Part shown: in pieces, positions 7,870 through 17,088 of the stretch
Numbering within the stretch: the first letter of the stretch is position 1
How the letters are laid out: the number at the start of each line of letters is the position of its first letter
Source: REEB509 sp044370335
GTDB taxonomy: Bacteria; Pseudomonadota; Alphaproteobacteria; Caulobacterales; Aquidulcibacteraceae
Reading direction: 5' to 3'
NCBI GenBank assembly: GCA_044370335.1
Contig: JBILVS010000043.1
Coordinates: 1 to 21,575 of the forward strand
DNA length: 21,575 nucleotides
Made by a program: the position numbers and the translations under genes
The notes under the pieces: generated by a model
Databases searched by the model: none
What the model saw: the letters and a program-made list of their open reading frames with translations, nothing else
Told to the model about the DNA's origin: nothing

Positions 7870-8756
7870 GGGGTCGGGCGTGCAGCCAGAAACACCCGCG
7901 CCGCCACCAGGTCGCCAACCTCGAAGTAAAGCCGCGCGCCGGTCTCGCCCTCGGTCCGACCCAGGCGCACCTCGATCGCCTCCCGCGGGTCAAGCGCTTC
8001 GACCCCGTCAAAGGCGTTCATCGGGAAGGTCAGGATGGCCAGCCGCCGCCCGTCCTCGGTGCGCATCACGTCCCGCCCCCGAGCCCAAACCTGCCGCGAC
8101 ATGGCGGGGGAGGCGCTGACCGCGGCGAGCCCATGCCTGCTGCGGCCCGGCACCCCAATCAGGCTCTCCGGCGCCCGCGCTGCGTCCCGGAAGCTCAAAA
8201 TCCCGAAAGCGGGTTCGGGGCTGTTGGCGGTGAGCGGCGCCGCCAACGCCACGACCGGACCGTCCTCGCCTTCCCGCACTCCTAAGATCGACCCGAACCG
8301 ACCCGGCTGGCGCAGATACCAGCCATCCGCGTCCGGAATGCGGGCGGCGCTCCAGGCGGCGGATTGTCCGGGAAACTGCATCGCCGGCAACCGCGCCCAA
8401 GCGGCAAACCCGGCCTGCGCCTGCGCCACAGACTGCCGCAAGGCAGGGTCGTTGCAGGCCCTCGCATCGACCGCGACGATCGCCCGGGACCGCAAAGCCG
8501 CGATCCGCTCCGCCGTCCATCCTCCGCGCAGAAGAGCGCTTCGGGCCTGCGCCGCCCCGGCCGCGAGCGCCGCCAGTTCCTCGTCGGCCATCATCGGGCA
8601 GCGGTCCATCGCGTGCAGAAGCGCGCTGCGTTCGGCAAAGGCCGTGGCCGCATCCGGCGGGGCGCGGGCCGCCGTCGCCGCCGCTTGGGCGACCGCCGGC
8701 GCCGCTGTGCCCAAGGCTAGGGCCGCCGCCAAAAGAGACATGCAGAAGAAAAGCAT
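7866..8756 (-). CDS. Secreted protein of unknown function
   Basis: The product is 296 residues beginning with a signal peptide (MLFFCMSLLAAALALGTAAP, probable cleavage around AVA-QAA at residues 22-25). AGGA lies seven bases upstream of the ATG at 8756. The mature protein has two cysteines near its N-terminal third (CPMM at about residue 53, and ACND) and no recognisable catalytic motif. The second half is rich in beta-type text (GARLYFEVGDLVAARVFLAA). It is convergent with the histidine kinase gene, sharing a TTAA where both stop codons overlap, and divergent from the DUF1491 gene 62 bases away. I do not recognise the family. A periplasmic location is likely. Confidence 0.75.
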   Translation of the reverse strand: MLFFCMSLLAAALALGTAAPAVAQAAATAARAPPDAATAFAERSALLHAMDRCPMMADEELAALAAGAAQARSALLRGGWTAERIAALRSRAIVAVDARACNDPALRQSVAQAQAGFAAWARLPAMQFPGQSAAWSAARIPDADGWYLRQPGRFGSILGVREGEDGPVVALAAPLTANSPEPAFGILSFRDAARAPESLIGVPGRSRHGLAAVSASPAMSRQVWARGRDVMRTEDGRRLAILTFPMNAFDGVEALDPREAIEVRLGRTEGETGARLYFEVGDLVAARVFLAARPTP

Positions 8757-8818
8757 TCGCGCATCCTAGCACGCCGACTCTTGCCGATCGCTGAACACCT
8801 TGCCACAAGCGAACGACC

Positions 8819-9163
8819 ATGACCCCCCAGTTGAAGACGGATTTCTGGGTTCAAGCGCTGATCCGGCGGGCGCAAACGGCGGGTGCGTTCGCGACCGTCG
8901 CCCGCAAAGGCGATCCCGATGCCGGCGCCGTGCTGGTCAAGGTGGCGACGCTCGATGGCAAGGCCAAGCTCTACGCCCCTGCGCAGGACGGCGCGGGGGA
9001 GCGGGTGTGGCTTGATCTGTCCGCAGGCTCCCTGGGCGACGCTGAGCCGGCTGTGGACGCCCACTGCGCCAACCGCGGCGCGAAAGACCCCGATCTCTGG
9101 GTGGTCGAAATTGAAGACCGCGCCGGCCGAAGTTTTTTGACCGAGCGGATCGAACAGGCTTAA
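8819..9163 (+). CDS. DUF1491 family protein
   Basis: The product is 114 residues and cytoplasmic by composition. It matches the alphaproteobacterial DUF1491 family over its whole length: LKTDFWVQALIRRAQTAGAF at 5-24, a DPDAGAVLVKV segment, LYAPAQDGAGERVWLDL, and the closing DPDLWVVEIEDRAGRSFLTE. The biochemical role of the family is not established. It is divergent from the secreted protein gene at 7866-8756 and convergent with the TIR-SEL1 gene, with which it shares a four-base stop overlap (TTAA at 9160-9163). No strong Shine-Dalgarno was seen before the ATG, but the frame, length and family match make the call firm. Confidence 0.9.
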   Translation: MTPQLKTDFWVQALIRRAQTAGAFATVARKGDPDAGAVLVKVATLDGKAKLYAPAQDGAGERVWLDLSAGSLGDAEPAVDAHCANRGAKDPDLWVVEIEDRAGRSFLTERIEQA

Positions 9164-10584
9164 GGCGTCGTCCCTGGCGCGGCGGTTCCTCCGGTCGGGT
9201 CGCCCGCTTCGAGCGCCGCCAAAGCGGCGGGCGCGTCCGCATAGCCCGCCGCCACCGCCGCCCGCATCAGAGCGAGCGCCTGCGCGGGCTCCGCGGGTCC
9301 CCCCTCGCCCCGCGCCATCATCAAAGCCAGCCGGTAGTTAGCCTCCCCGTCGCCTCGGCTCGCGGCTTCGGTGTACATCCGCCGTGCTCGCGCCGCGTCC
9401 GCCGGCGCCCCGCGCCCCTCCTGCAACAAGCGCGCCGCCGCCGTGAGCCCCGGCGGATAGGCTTTCTGCGCCGCCGCGTCGTACCACGCGAAGGCGTCCG
9501 CCTCGCTGACAGGCCCCGCCGCGCCCGTTTCAAACATCCAGCCATAGAGCAGCTCCGCGGGATGGTGGCCCATTTCTGCCGCCCGCCGGGCGAGGTTCGC
9601 CGCCTGCGCCGGGTCCGCTGGGTCTGCGCTCAGCGCGGCCCTTGCCAGCTCCGTCAGCGCCCGGGGGTCCCCCGCCGCCCCAGCCTGCGCGAGGAAGTCC
9701 GCCGCCTGGCTCTGGGTGAGACCCGCCTCCTCGGCCTGCGCAAGCCGCGCCAGCATCAAGGGCCCCAACGACGAGCCTGCCGCGCTCGCCGCCTCGCAGC
9801 GGGTCCGGGCCAGTTGCGGATCGCGCGGCACGCCCTCGCCATAGCTAAAGGCAAGGCACGACAGACCAAGCCCCAACGGATCCCCCCTGGCGGCGCCGTC
9901 TTCGATGGCGGCGATGCCTTCCAGGCTGCGGGCGATCCGCACGAGGTCCTGCGCGCCGAAACCCGCCAAATCCTCCGTCGTGAGCCCGTAACCGGCGCTG
10001 ACCGAAGTCGAAGTCGTTTCGCCGTTTGACGGCCGCGGCAAGGGCAGGGGCAGCCCGCCCCCGCTTTGGTAGGTCAGAATCGCCCCCAGGCCCGCCGTCA
10101 AGACGACGCCCCCAACGATCAGCCATGTACGGCGGTTGGTCTGTGGCGGTGGCGGGGCTGCAGACAAGCCCATCGGGGCAGTCCCGCCGGTCCCCGGCGT
10201 CACGAGGCTTGCCAGCCGCGCCCGCAGCGACTGGAACGGCAAGCCCGTCACGTCCCCGGTCCAGCCGGCGAAATTGATCGTCGGGGCCTGCCGGAACCCG
10301 AGCGGGATAGGCGAGGCGTCAAGGGCGACGGCGGCAAGAACGCCCCGGTCCCGACCGGCCGCCGCGGCGTCCAGCGTCCAGGTGTGATCGATGCTCGCCG
10401 CCGACCACACCACCAGAACCGCCTTTGCCTGCGACAGTGCGGCTTCCGCCGCCGAGGCGTACTCCGCCCCAGGGGCTAAAGCCTGATCCCACCACACCGC
10501 ATAGCCTTGGGCTTCCAATGCCTCCGCAAGGAGGGCCACACGGTCCCGATCGGCCGTGGCGTAGGAAATGAAAATGTCTGTCAT
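9160..10584 (-). CDS. TIR domain - transmembrane - SEL1 repeat protein
   Basis: The start is taken at the ATG at 10584, giving 474 residues and placing the TIR domain at the very N-terminus (MTDIFISYATADRDRVALLA). TIR features continue with GYAVWWDQALAPGAEY (27-42) and AVLVVWSAASIDHTWTLDAA (55-74). Many TIR proteins of this type read W-x-x-D-E at the last motif; here it reads W69-T-L-D72-A73, so the glutamate needed for NADase activity in enzymatic TIR domains appears to be missing. A membrane helix spans about 154-171, followed by a Pro/Ser-rich linker. Residues about 220-460 are helical SEL1/TPR-like repeats (for example AFAWYDAAAQKAYPPGLTAA, then ARRMYTEAASRGDGEANYRL), which usually scaffold proteins. 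The TIR domain would be cytoplasmic and the repeats periplasmic if the single helix spans the membrane. An upstream in-frame ATG at 10665 would add 27 residues. Role unknown: signalling or scaffold is more likely than an NAD-depleting effector. Confidence 0.87.
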   Translation of the reverse strand: MTDIFISYATADRDRVALLAEALEAQGYAVWWDQALAPGAEYASAAEAALSQAKAVLVVWSAASIDHTWTLDAAAAGRDRGVLAAVALDASPIPLGFRQAPTINFAGWTGDVTGLPFQSLRARLASLVTPGTGGTAPMGLSAAPPPPQTNRRTWLIVGGVVLTAGLGAILTYQSGGGLPLPLPRPSNGETTSTSVSAGYGLTTEDLAGFGAQDLVRIARSLEGIAAIEDGAARGDPLGLGLSCLAFSYGEGVPRDPQLARTRCEAASAAGSSLGPLMLARLAQAEEAGLTQSQAADFLAQAGAAGDPRALTELARAALSADPADPAQAANLARRAAEMGHHPAELLYGWMFETGAAGPVSEADAFAWYDAAAQKAYPPGLTAAARLLQEGRGAPADAARARRMYTEAASRGDGEANYRLALMMARGEGGPAEPAQALALMRAAVAAGYADAPAALAALEAGDPTGGTAAPGTTP

Positions 10585-10666
10585 CACGCGCTCTGAGTCC
10601 AGCAACTCATCCCAGGACCCCTCCGGCCCCAGCGCCACCCTAGCAAAGCTGCGTCCCCGCCGCATC

Positions 10667-10736
10667 CTCTCTTGTTTTGGCTCTCTTGTTTTGGCTCTCT
10701 TGTTTTGGCTCTCTTGTTTTGGCTCTCTTGTTTTGG
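10667..10736 (+). repeat. Perfect 5 x 14-bp tandem repeat (minisatellite)
   Basis: CTCTCTTGTTTTGG is repeated five times without a mismatch (10667-10680, 10681-10694, 10695-10708, 10709-10722, 10723-10736). It lies between the divergent TIR-SEL1 gene and the small gene at 10816. It starts two bases from the alternative TIR start codon at 10665. Its T-rich composition stands out from the GC-rich surroundings. Confidence 0.97.
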
Positions 10737-10815
10737 CGAGCCGACAGCCCCCAAAGCCAGTCCAGCCGATCTTAACTTTTCTCGGCTATGAGCAGCGGCT
10801 TAGAGGATGTGACGC

Positions 10816-11199
10816 ATGTTGTTCTTGCTGAACGCGCGAGTTTTTGACTTGGGCGCCCCGGGAGAGACGCTGCAGCGGCTGGCGGGCGACGACGCCCTCC
10901 GGCGGCTCTCGGCGGTGAAAGCCCTGGCCGAAGCCAAAACGGCCGCGTTCCACGCCGGCGGGGTTGAGCGGCTGGCCAATGACACCGCCCTCACCATCTG
11001 CTGCGCGCTGGCAATCACGACCGAGGCGAACGCCGCCGTGTTTGTCATCCCTGCAGGCGCCAGGGGCCCCTATGAGGTCGCCTCCCGTTTGGCGCGGGTT
11101 GGGCTGACCACCCTTGCGTGGTTCGATGAGTTGCAGAAGGACGACAAGGTCACCCCGGCCTTGATCAATGCCTATGTCTGGGCCCAGGTCGCCGCCTGA
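10816..11199 (+). CDS. Small cytoplasmic protein of unknown function
   Basis: The product is 127 residues with no signal peptide or membrane helix. AGAGGA at 10802-10807 is a good ribosome-binding site eight bases before the ATG. Codon use and GC content match neighbouring genes, supporting a real gene. The text (for example ARVFDLGAPGETLQRLAGDD and YEVASRLARVGLTTLAWFDE) shows no motif I can assign. It lies 55 bases upstream of prfC in the same direction and may share its transcript. The tandem repeat at 10667-10736 lies in its upstream region, so its expression could also depend on repeat number. Confidence 0.75.
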   Translation: MLFLLNARVFDLGAPGETLQRLAGDDALRRLSAVKALAEAKTAAFHAGGVERLANDTALTICCALAITTEANAAVFVIPAGARGPYEVASRLARVGLTTLAWFDELQKDDKVTPALINAYVWAQVAA

Positions 11200-11254
11200 G
11201 CGGTTTCCCGCAGCCCAAGATTAGACTTCCCCGCCTGGCTCGCTAAAAGGGGCC

Positions 11255-12874
<1,620 letters not shown>

Positions 12875-12879
12875 TGTCT

Positions 12880-12930
12880 CCCCCCGTGTAAAGGGGGCAG
12901 TGCGACGAAGTCGCGAGGGGGGCTTTTGTT
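12880..12930 (+). terminator. REP-like double hairpin, possible prfC terminator
   Basis: CCCCCC (12880-12885) can pair with GGGGG (12893-12897) or GGGGGG (12917-12922), and an inner stem GCGAC-GAA-GTCGC lies at 12902-12914. A short T-rich stretch (CTTTTGTT) follows at 12923-12930. The sequence resembles the extragenic palindromic elements common between alphaproteobacterial genes and could also stop prfC transcription. Confidence 0.5.
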
Positions 12931-13159
12931 CGAGCGGTCTCAAAGCCTCCTCCACGAGGCGTCGCCCCACGTCGCCCCCGCGGGCGGCGGAGGACGCAAT
13001 CAGCGCCCTCATGCTGGGGCGAGGGCGCAGCCCGAAAGCCCGGCATCCCGGACTAGCTGAAAGACTGGATCCAAGCCTTTGCCCTGTTGTGCAAAGCCAG
13101 GCTGACGGCTCGGAAACAGGGGCTTTATCCCTCGATAACGATGAAGTAGCTTTCCTTGC

Positions 13160-13504
13160 AAAACCGGGGCGGGCTTGGCGAAAGCGCAGAGCGAGCGCCG
13201 GCGTGATGAAAAGCTCGCCGCCCTCGCCAAGCCGAAGCTGCTGATCATCGATGAATTGGGGTATCTGCCGCTGGAGACGGACGCGGCGCAGCCGGTCTTC
13301 CAGTTCGTCAGCCGACGTTACAAGAGCAGCGCCATGCTGGTCACGTCCAACCACGCCATCAGCGACTGGGGTACGGTGTTTGCCGACGCCGTCGTCGCCA
13401 CCGCCATCCTCGACGGGTCCCTGCACCATTCTCACGTCCTCAATATCCGTGGCCGCCTCTGTCGCCTCCGCGACCTGAAAGAGACGCTCAATCCGCGGAA
13501 TTGA
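13160..13504 (+). pseudogene. Truncated IS21-family istB (transposition helper ATPase) remnant
   Basis: The frame reads LAKAQSERRRDEKLAALAKP, then KLLIIDELGYLPLE and RRYKSSAMLVTSNHAISDWG, then DAVVATAILDGSLHHSHVLN, which is the C-terminal half of IstB. IstB is the AAA+ helper of IS21-type transposases. The Walker B region (LLIIDELGY) and the sensor segment (TSN) are kept, but the N-terminal half, with the Walker A motif, is absent, and no istA transposase is nearby. The usual DRLLHH motif reads DGSLHH, another sign of decay. Only about 110 codons of a roughly 250-codon gene remain. I could not identify IS ends or target duplications. The 229 bases between the hairpin element and this remnant (12931-13159) hold nothing I recognise. 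Confidence 0.8.
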
Positions 13505-13647
13505 ACCGCTCCCCAGGCCCCACCCAGGACGACGCCACCGGAACAACCGGCGACGACAGCAATTTGTAAGAATGGGTGCCGCCTTATCTCGAAAATCACG
13601 GTGTCGTTTGAGAGGCGCGTCAATCCAAAGCGCAGCTATGACAGACT

Positions 13648-14940
13648 TTACTCGATAAGCCGCAATTGATCATCGATGCCGACGGTGCTCACCGAGCCGA
13701 TCGCCTTGAGGAATTCGCCGAGCGTATCGACATCAAAATAATAATCCGGGCCCGAAGCGCATTGCTGCATGAAGGGTGCGACGTGGGCGTTGCCGCGCAG
13801 AAAGATTGCAAAGATTTCGATGTCGTCGTCCTTCATCTGATCGCAGACGCGCACCAAGTTGCCGAAGCCATTGGGCGCCCCGTTGTTCCAGCCGTACCCC
13901 TTATCGGCTGGAAGGTCGTTGAGCACCTCGAACTCATAAGCTGTGGTGTGCCCATCGGTGATCATGATAGCAATCTTGCGCACCTCGCTTGCCGGCCGCG
14001 GGTAGTTGGCGACGCCCCACAATCCTTGCCATTCGGTTGAGAGAAGCCGCCATGCCCAAGCCATGCCCTCGTCCATCCGGCCCGTGCCTGTGCGGTTCAG
14101 GCCGTTACCAAGCGCAGTCCGCAGCGCCGACGGGGTCTCAAAGGGTCCCAGAATAGCGGAATTGGAACAAGCGGGCAGGCCTGGAGCGTTCAGTGACGAG
14201 ATCACATGCCCGGGCGCTGTCGGAAAGAAGCGCGTCGCGGTAGAGGTCAGTCTTGTGTCCCTGAGCCAGTGGCGCCACCCGGCTTGGGTCTCTTCCCGCG
14301 GCTCAACACAGCCGTTCCAACCCGAGGGCGCAGCGACCCTAAGCCAAGCGGAGCGGTGCGTCCCGATATTGACCCGGTCGGTGAAGGGGACGACGGAAGC
14401 GCGCAACCCGCTGGTTTGGCCGTTGTCCAGCTGCTCCAGGGTGTCACGAATCGCGTTGAGGGCTGCAACGTCGTTGTTGCCTGCCGCCATCGAATTCGTC
14501 ACGTCGATGGCGAAAACGATTTCGGTCGGACGCGCACTGGACGCGGTGGCGGTGGCGTCCGCGGCCACGGTCAGGCTCCCATCGCCGACCAAGTCGCCAA
14601 ACAAGGACTCCACACTTCCTGCAGCTTCCACCGTGACCGCATCCCCAGTCCAGGTAAAGCGCGGTGCGCCGGACAGAGTTACCCGGCCACCGAGACTGGC
14701 ATGGAGAAGGGCGGTCCCCTCTGTTTGCGCGCGCGTCTGCTCTTGTGGCCCAATTCTGGCTGCCGCCAGCGCTGCCGCGTCTACCGCATTTTGCAATTCC
14801 GCCCGGCGCATCAAGCCGTGGGCGAAGTCTACCGCCGCGCCATTGAGCGCCAGGAGCGGCGCCGCCATGATCGCCATCTGCACGGCGACTTGCGCCTTGC
14901 GATCTGAGAAGAAGCGGTAAATAAAACGAGGTAAGTTCAT
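13648..14940 (-). CDS. TadG-like pilus-assembly/von Willebrand factor A protein
   Basis: The product is 430 residues. The N-terminus has the TadE/TadG layout: a short basic leader, then one membrane helix (about 17-40, VAVQMAIMAAPLLALNGAAV) followed by DFAHGLMRRAELQNAVDAAA, typical of Flp/Tad pilus-associated proteins anchored in the inner membrane. A von Willebrand A domain follows with a metal-ion adhesion site DVTNS (146-150, DxTxS instead of DxSxS), a TGTGRMDEGMAWAW segment (about 284-297) and ITDG (327-330). The extracytoplasmic part has several cysteines. No other tad/cpa pilus gene is in the window, so it is an orphan, and it lies beside IS21 debris. No clear Shine-Dalgarno precedes the ATG at 14940. 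Confidence 0.87.
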   Translation of the reverse strand: MNLPRFIYRFFSDRKAQVAVQMAIMAAPLLALNGAAVDFAHGLMRRAELQNAVDAAALAAARIGPQEQTRAQTEGTALLHASLGGRVTLSGAPRFTWTGDAVTVEAAGSVESLFGDLVGDGSLTVAADATATASSARPTEIVFAIDVTNSMAAGNNDVAALNAIRDTLEQLDNGQTSGLRASVVPFTDRVNIGTHRSAWLRVAAPSGWNGCVEPREETQAGWRHWLRDTRLTSTATRFFPTAPGHVISSLNAPGLPACSNSAILGPFETPSALRTALGNGLNRTGTGRMDEGMAWAWRLLSTEWQGLWGVANYPRPASEVRKIAIMITDGHTTAYEFEVLNDLPADKGYGWNNGAPNGFGNLVRVCDQMKDDDIEIFAIFLRGNAHVAPFMQQCASGPDYYFDVDTLGEFLKAIGSVSTVGIDDQLRLIE

Positions 14941-15277
14941 GGCGAAATTCTGTACCCAGATGGCGCTCAGGCCCTCCTTTTCTCATGTCGATGGTTTATG
15001 TTTTATTGAATATCATTGTCATAGGACAAACTTCGGCGAAACATTGGTTTATGCATTGTCGCGGTTGTTTTTATCGAGCGAATTTCGCTGCAGTGTCTCT
15101 AAGGGTGTCTCTTGGTTCCAAAAATCTTGGATCGCACGGCGGTCAAGTCCTAGCCTTCCCTTCCAGGCGCGGCGGGCCGTGGGCGCCCTTTGATTGGTTT
15201 GGGCGCGGAACGATCTTCATCAGCGCGACGCCCGCCCGATTCAGATCCACAATTAAGTCCCCTTAGGGGGAAAGATC
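14941..15277. other. 337-base region without a supported gene
   Basis: This spacer separates the TadG-like gene (minus) from the doubtful frame at 15278 (plus). It contains a patch richer in A and T (about 14990-15085), unlike the surrounding GC-rich DNA, that could hold a promoter for the TadG-like gene. I saw no RNA gene or repeat. A Shine-Dalgarno-like AAAAGGAGG on the minus strand near 14975-14983 is not followed by a suitable start codon. Confidence 0.4.
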
Positions 15278-15742
15278 ATGGATAGATTTGCCGGCGTCCT
15301 GCTCCAGATGGATGCGCTCGATGCGCGCTGTGATCGCGTCTTCGCCGTCTGGCTCAGCCTTGATGTCGCCATGGCCTATGGTCGTGTGGGCGCAGTTTCT
15401 GTGTCAGGTAGCGCCGGGGGAGGTCGGGGTAGAGGAAGTTCTTTGGGTCAAACCAGGACCGGAGATTCCTCGCAGCGTGCAGGCCGATCCGCGGCGGATC
15501 GCCTGTTGCGAGGCAGAGCTTGCTGCAGGACCGGCGACATGCAGGGCATGGCGGCCCCCAACCGGGCTTACAAGCGCGTTCGGTTCGCCGCCGTAAGCGG
15601 CGGAGGCGCTGGAAAACAGAGCTTCGCCTGGGTGCTGACTTGCGGATCTGCCTCCAGGCCTATGATGATTTCCAAAGGACCGGTGGCGGCTTGGATCATT
15701 TGGTTAGGACGGGCGGCGCTGGCGTTATGCACACGGCCATAG
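15278..15742 (+). CDS. Doubtful reading frame, possibly a decayed gene
   Basis: The frame has a good ribosome-binding site (GGGGGAAAG at 15269-15277 region) and opens with a protein-like stretch (MDRFAGVLLQMDALDARCDR, then VFAVWLSLDVAMAYG). After about residue 40 it turns into Gly/Arg/Ser-rich text typical of a wrong frame, while another frame from about 15390 reads more naturally (FLCQVAPGEVGVEEVLWVKP). This suggests a frameshift near 15390-15410. Its 3' part also overlaps the PAS remnant on the other strand. I do not recognise the family. It may be the 5' end of a broken gene; a functional product is unlikely. Confidence 0.25.
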   Translation: MDRFAGVLLQMDALDARCDRVFAVWLSLDVAMAYGRVGAVSVSGSAGGGRGRGSSLGQTRTGDSSQRAGRSAADRLLRGRACCRTGDMQGMAAPNRAYKRVRFAAVSGGGAGKQSFAWVLTCGSASRPMMISKGPVAAWIIWLGRAALALCTRP

Positions 15743-16119
15743 ATGTCGCCCTCGATAAGCCCGATCGGATGGGGGTGGAACAGGGCGCTGAACAGCTCGG
15801 CCCTGGCTTTGACCTGTTCCTCCGTCTCTCGCCGACGGGTCACGCCGATATGCACGCCGATCATTTTCATCGGTTTGCCGGCTTCATGCCGCGCGATTTC
15901 GCCCTGCGCGCTGATCGTTAGCAACTCTTCGTCGATGGGACGGCGAATGCGGTATTTGGTGTGATAAGGCTCTCCCGTGGCCACAGGCCTGTGAAACGCC
16001 GCATTGATCGCATCGTGGTCATCAGGGTGAAGCTGCGCCACCCACGCGTGGCGGTCCTCACTTACCGTGGTTTCCCGCAGGCCATGAATCCGGCAATAGG
16101 CCGGGCTGCGGAGGTCCGA
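15568..16119 (-). pseudogene. PAS-domain sensor fragment, truncated at both ends
   Basis: Reading on the minus strand from 16119, the frame begins directly after a stop with SDLRSPAYCRIHGL, the core of a PAS_3-type fold. It continues through VAQLHPDDHDAINAAFHRPV, YHTKYRIRRP, ISAQGEIARHEAGKPMKMIG and VHIGVTRRRETEEQVKARAE, and then starts a second PAS domain (LFSALFHPHPIGL). No ATG precedes the first domain, the beginning of that domain is missing, and the second is lost after about 40 residues. Output domains such as a histidine kinase or GGDEF domain are not found. The typical RRPDGE text reads RRPIDEELLT, another sign of decay. It is probably the remnant of a sensor kinase or diguanylate cyclase. 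Confidence 0.65.
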
Positions 16120-16198
16120 TTAAGGGCTTGTCAGATCGATTGCAAAGGCGGCGAGTTGCCGAAGGCGCTCGACCCTCTCAAACAAAGGAGGATGGATC

Positions 16199-16309
16199 AT
16201 GTTCGCGGGTCATGGTCTTCACCCCGCCCGTCCTCGCGAGGTCTCCGCCATGCTGACCGGCGCCGGTCAACGCAGCAGAACTAAGGTTCATAAGGAACAC
16301 AAGTCATGA
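16199..16309 (+). CDS. Possible 36-residue upstream ORF coupled to the SDR gene
   Basis: An AAAGGAGG Shine-Dalgarno at 16183-16190 lies eight bases before the ATG at 16199, the strongest ribosome-binding site in this area. The frame is 36 codons long and its TGA overlaps the ATG of the SDR gene (ATGA at 16306-16309), the typical arrangement of translationally coupled genes. The peptide begins MFAGHGLHPARPREVSAMLT, which loosely resembles a GNAT acetyltransferase N-terminus, but 36 residues are too few to judge. It could be a leader peptide, a truncated gene, or chance. Confidence 0.35.
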   Translation: MFAGHGLHPARPREVSAMLTGAGQRSRTKVHKEHKS

Positions 16310-17088
16310 CGAGAGATGAGAACTGGGCGGAGGGCCGTGTGGCCTTGGTGACAGGTGCGACCTCAGGCTTCGGCGCAGCCTTCGCAGAACGCATCGCTCG
16401 CGCTGGCGGGCGGGTTGTGGCCGTGGGCCGCCGAGCGGAACGGTTGGCGGCGCTGGCCGAGCGCTGCCCTCCGGGCGCGGTGCTTGCCCGCGTCGCGGAC
16501 CTTCAGGACCCCGCAAGCCCCTCCTTAATTCTTGAAGATCTGCCTGAGGGTTTCGATGCGATCGACATCCTGATCAACAATGCCGGGCTCGCCTTAGGTT
16601 TGGGGCCCGCCCAGAAAGCAGCACTCCCGAATTGGGAAACGATGATTGCTGTCAACGTCCAGGCGCTGGTCCGGCTGACCCATGCCATGCTCCCCCGGCT
16701 GACTGATCGTCCCAGGGCGGACATCATCAATTTGGCTTCAGTGGCCGCGAGCTATCCCTACCCGGGCGGCAACGTCTATGGCGCGACAAAAGCCTTTGTG
16801 CGCCAGTTCTCATTGGGCCTGCGCAGCGACCTGTTGGGAACCCGCGTGCGGGTCACCTCCCTGGAGCCGGGCATGTGCGAGACCGAGTTCAGCGTTGTTC
16901 GCTTCGGCGGCGACACGGAAGCCGCGGGCAAGATCTATGCCGGCATGCGCCCTCTGAGTGCGGAGGATGTGGCCGACGCGGTGGAGGCGATCCTGCGCTT
17001 ACCCGCCCACCTGAATGTGAACGTGATGGAGATCATGCCGATCCAGCAAGCCTTCGGCCCCTTCGCCGTGGACCGCAGCGGCGCCTAA
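16306..17088 (+). CDS. SDR family oxidoreductase, YdfG-like
   Basis: The product is 260 residues of the classical short-chain dehydrogenase/reductase family. The cofactor motif TGATSGFG (16-23) is followed by GRRAERL, typical of NADP-binding members; NNAG is at 91-94 and the catalytic Ser145, Tyr158 and Lys162 are present (YGATK). The stretches NNAGLALGLGPAQKA, NVYGATKAFVRQFSLGLRSD and RVRVTSLEPGMCETEFSVVR closely follow E. coli YdfG, an NADP-dependent 3-hydroxy acid dehydrogenase that also reduces malonic semialdehyde. The assignment to this subgroup is good; the physiological substrate here is inferred. AAGGA at 16292-16296 lies nine bases before the ATG, and an upstream ORF overlaps the start. 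The gene is convergent with the photolyase gene, with overlapping stops. Confidence 0.92.
   Translation: MTRDENWAEGRVALVTGATSGFGAAFAERIARAGGRVVAVGRRAERLAALAERCPPGAVLARVADLQDPASPSLILEDLPEGFDAIDILINNAGLALGLGPAQKAALPNWETMIAVNVQALVRLTHAMLPRLTDRPRADIINLASVAASYPYPGGNVYGATKAFVRQFSLGLRSDLLGTRVRVTSLEPGMCETEFSVVRFGGDTEAAGKIYAGMRPLSAEDVADAVEAILRLPAHLNVNVMEIMPIQQAFGPFAVDRSGA

Noticed and set aside
8035..8769. Plus-strand frame of 244 codons opposite the secreted protein at 7866-8756
   Set aside because: The minus-strand product has a signal peptide and ribosome-binding site; the plus frame is Arg/Ala/Ser-rich shadow text.
10667..10736. Possible CRISPR array
   Set aside because: The 14-bp units are directly adjacent with no spacers, so this is a tandem repeat.
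10568..10831. Plus-strand frame translating the 14-bp repeat as a repetitive hydrophobic peptide
   Set aside because: It overlaps the TIR gene start and is generated by the repeat itself; there is no ribosome-binding site or family match.
14006..14920. Plus-strand frame of 304 codons opposite the TadG-like gene
   Set aside because: The minus strand carries clear TadG and von Willebrand motifs; the plus frame has none.
15961..16284. Plus-strand frame of 107 codons
   Set aside because: It runs antisense to the PAS fragment and then into the SDR leader region; its text is not protein-like. Only the separate 36-codon frame from 16199 has ribosome-binding support.
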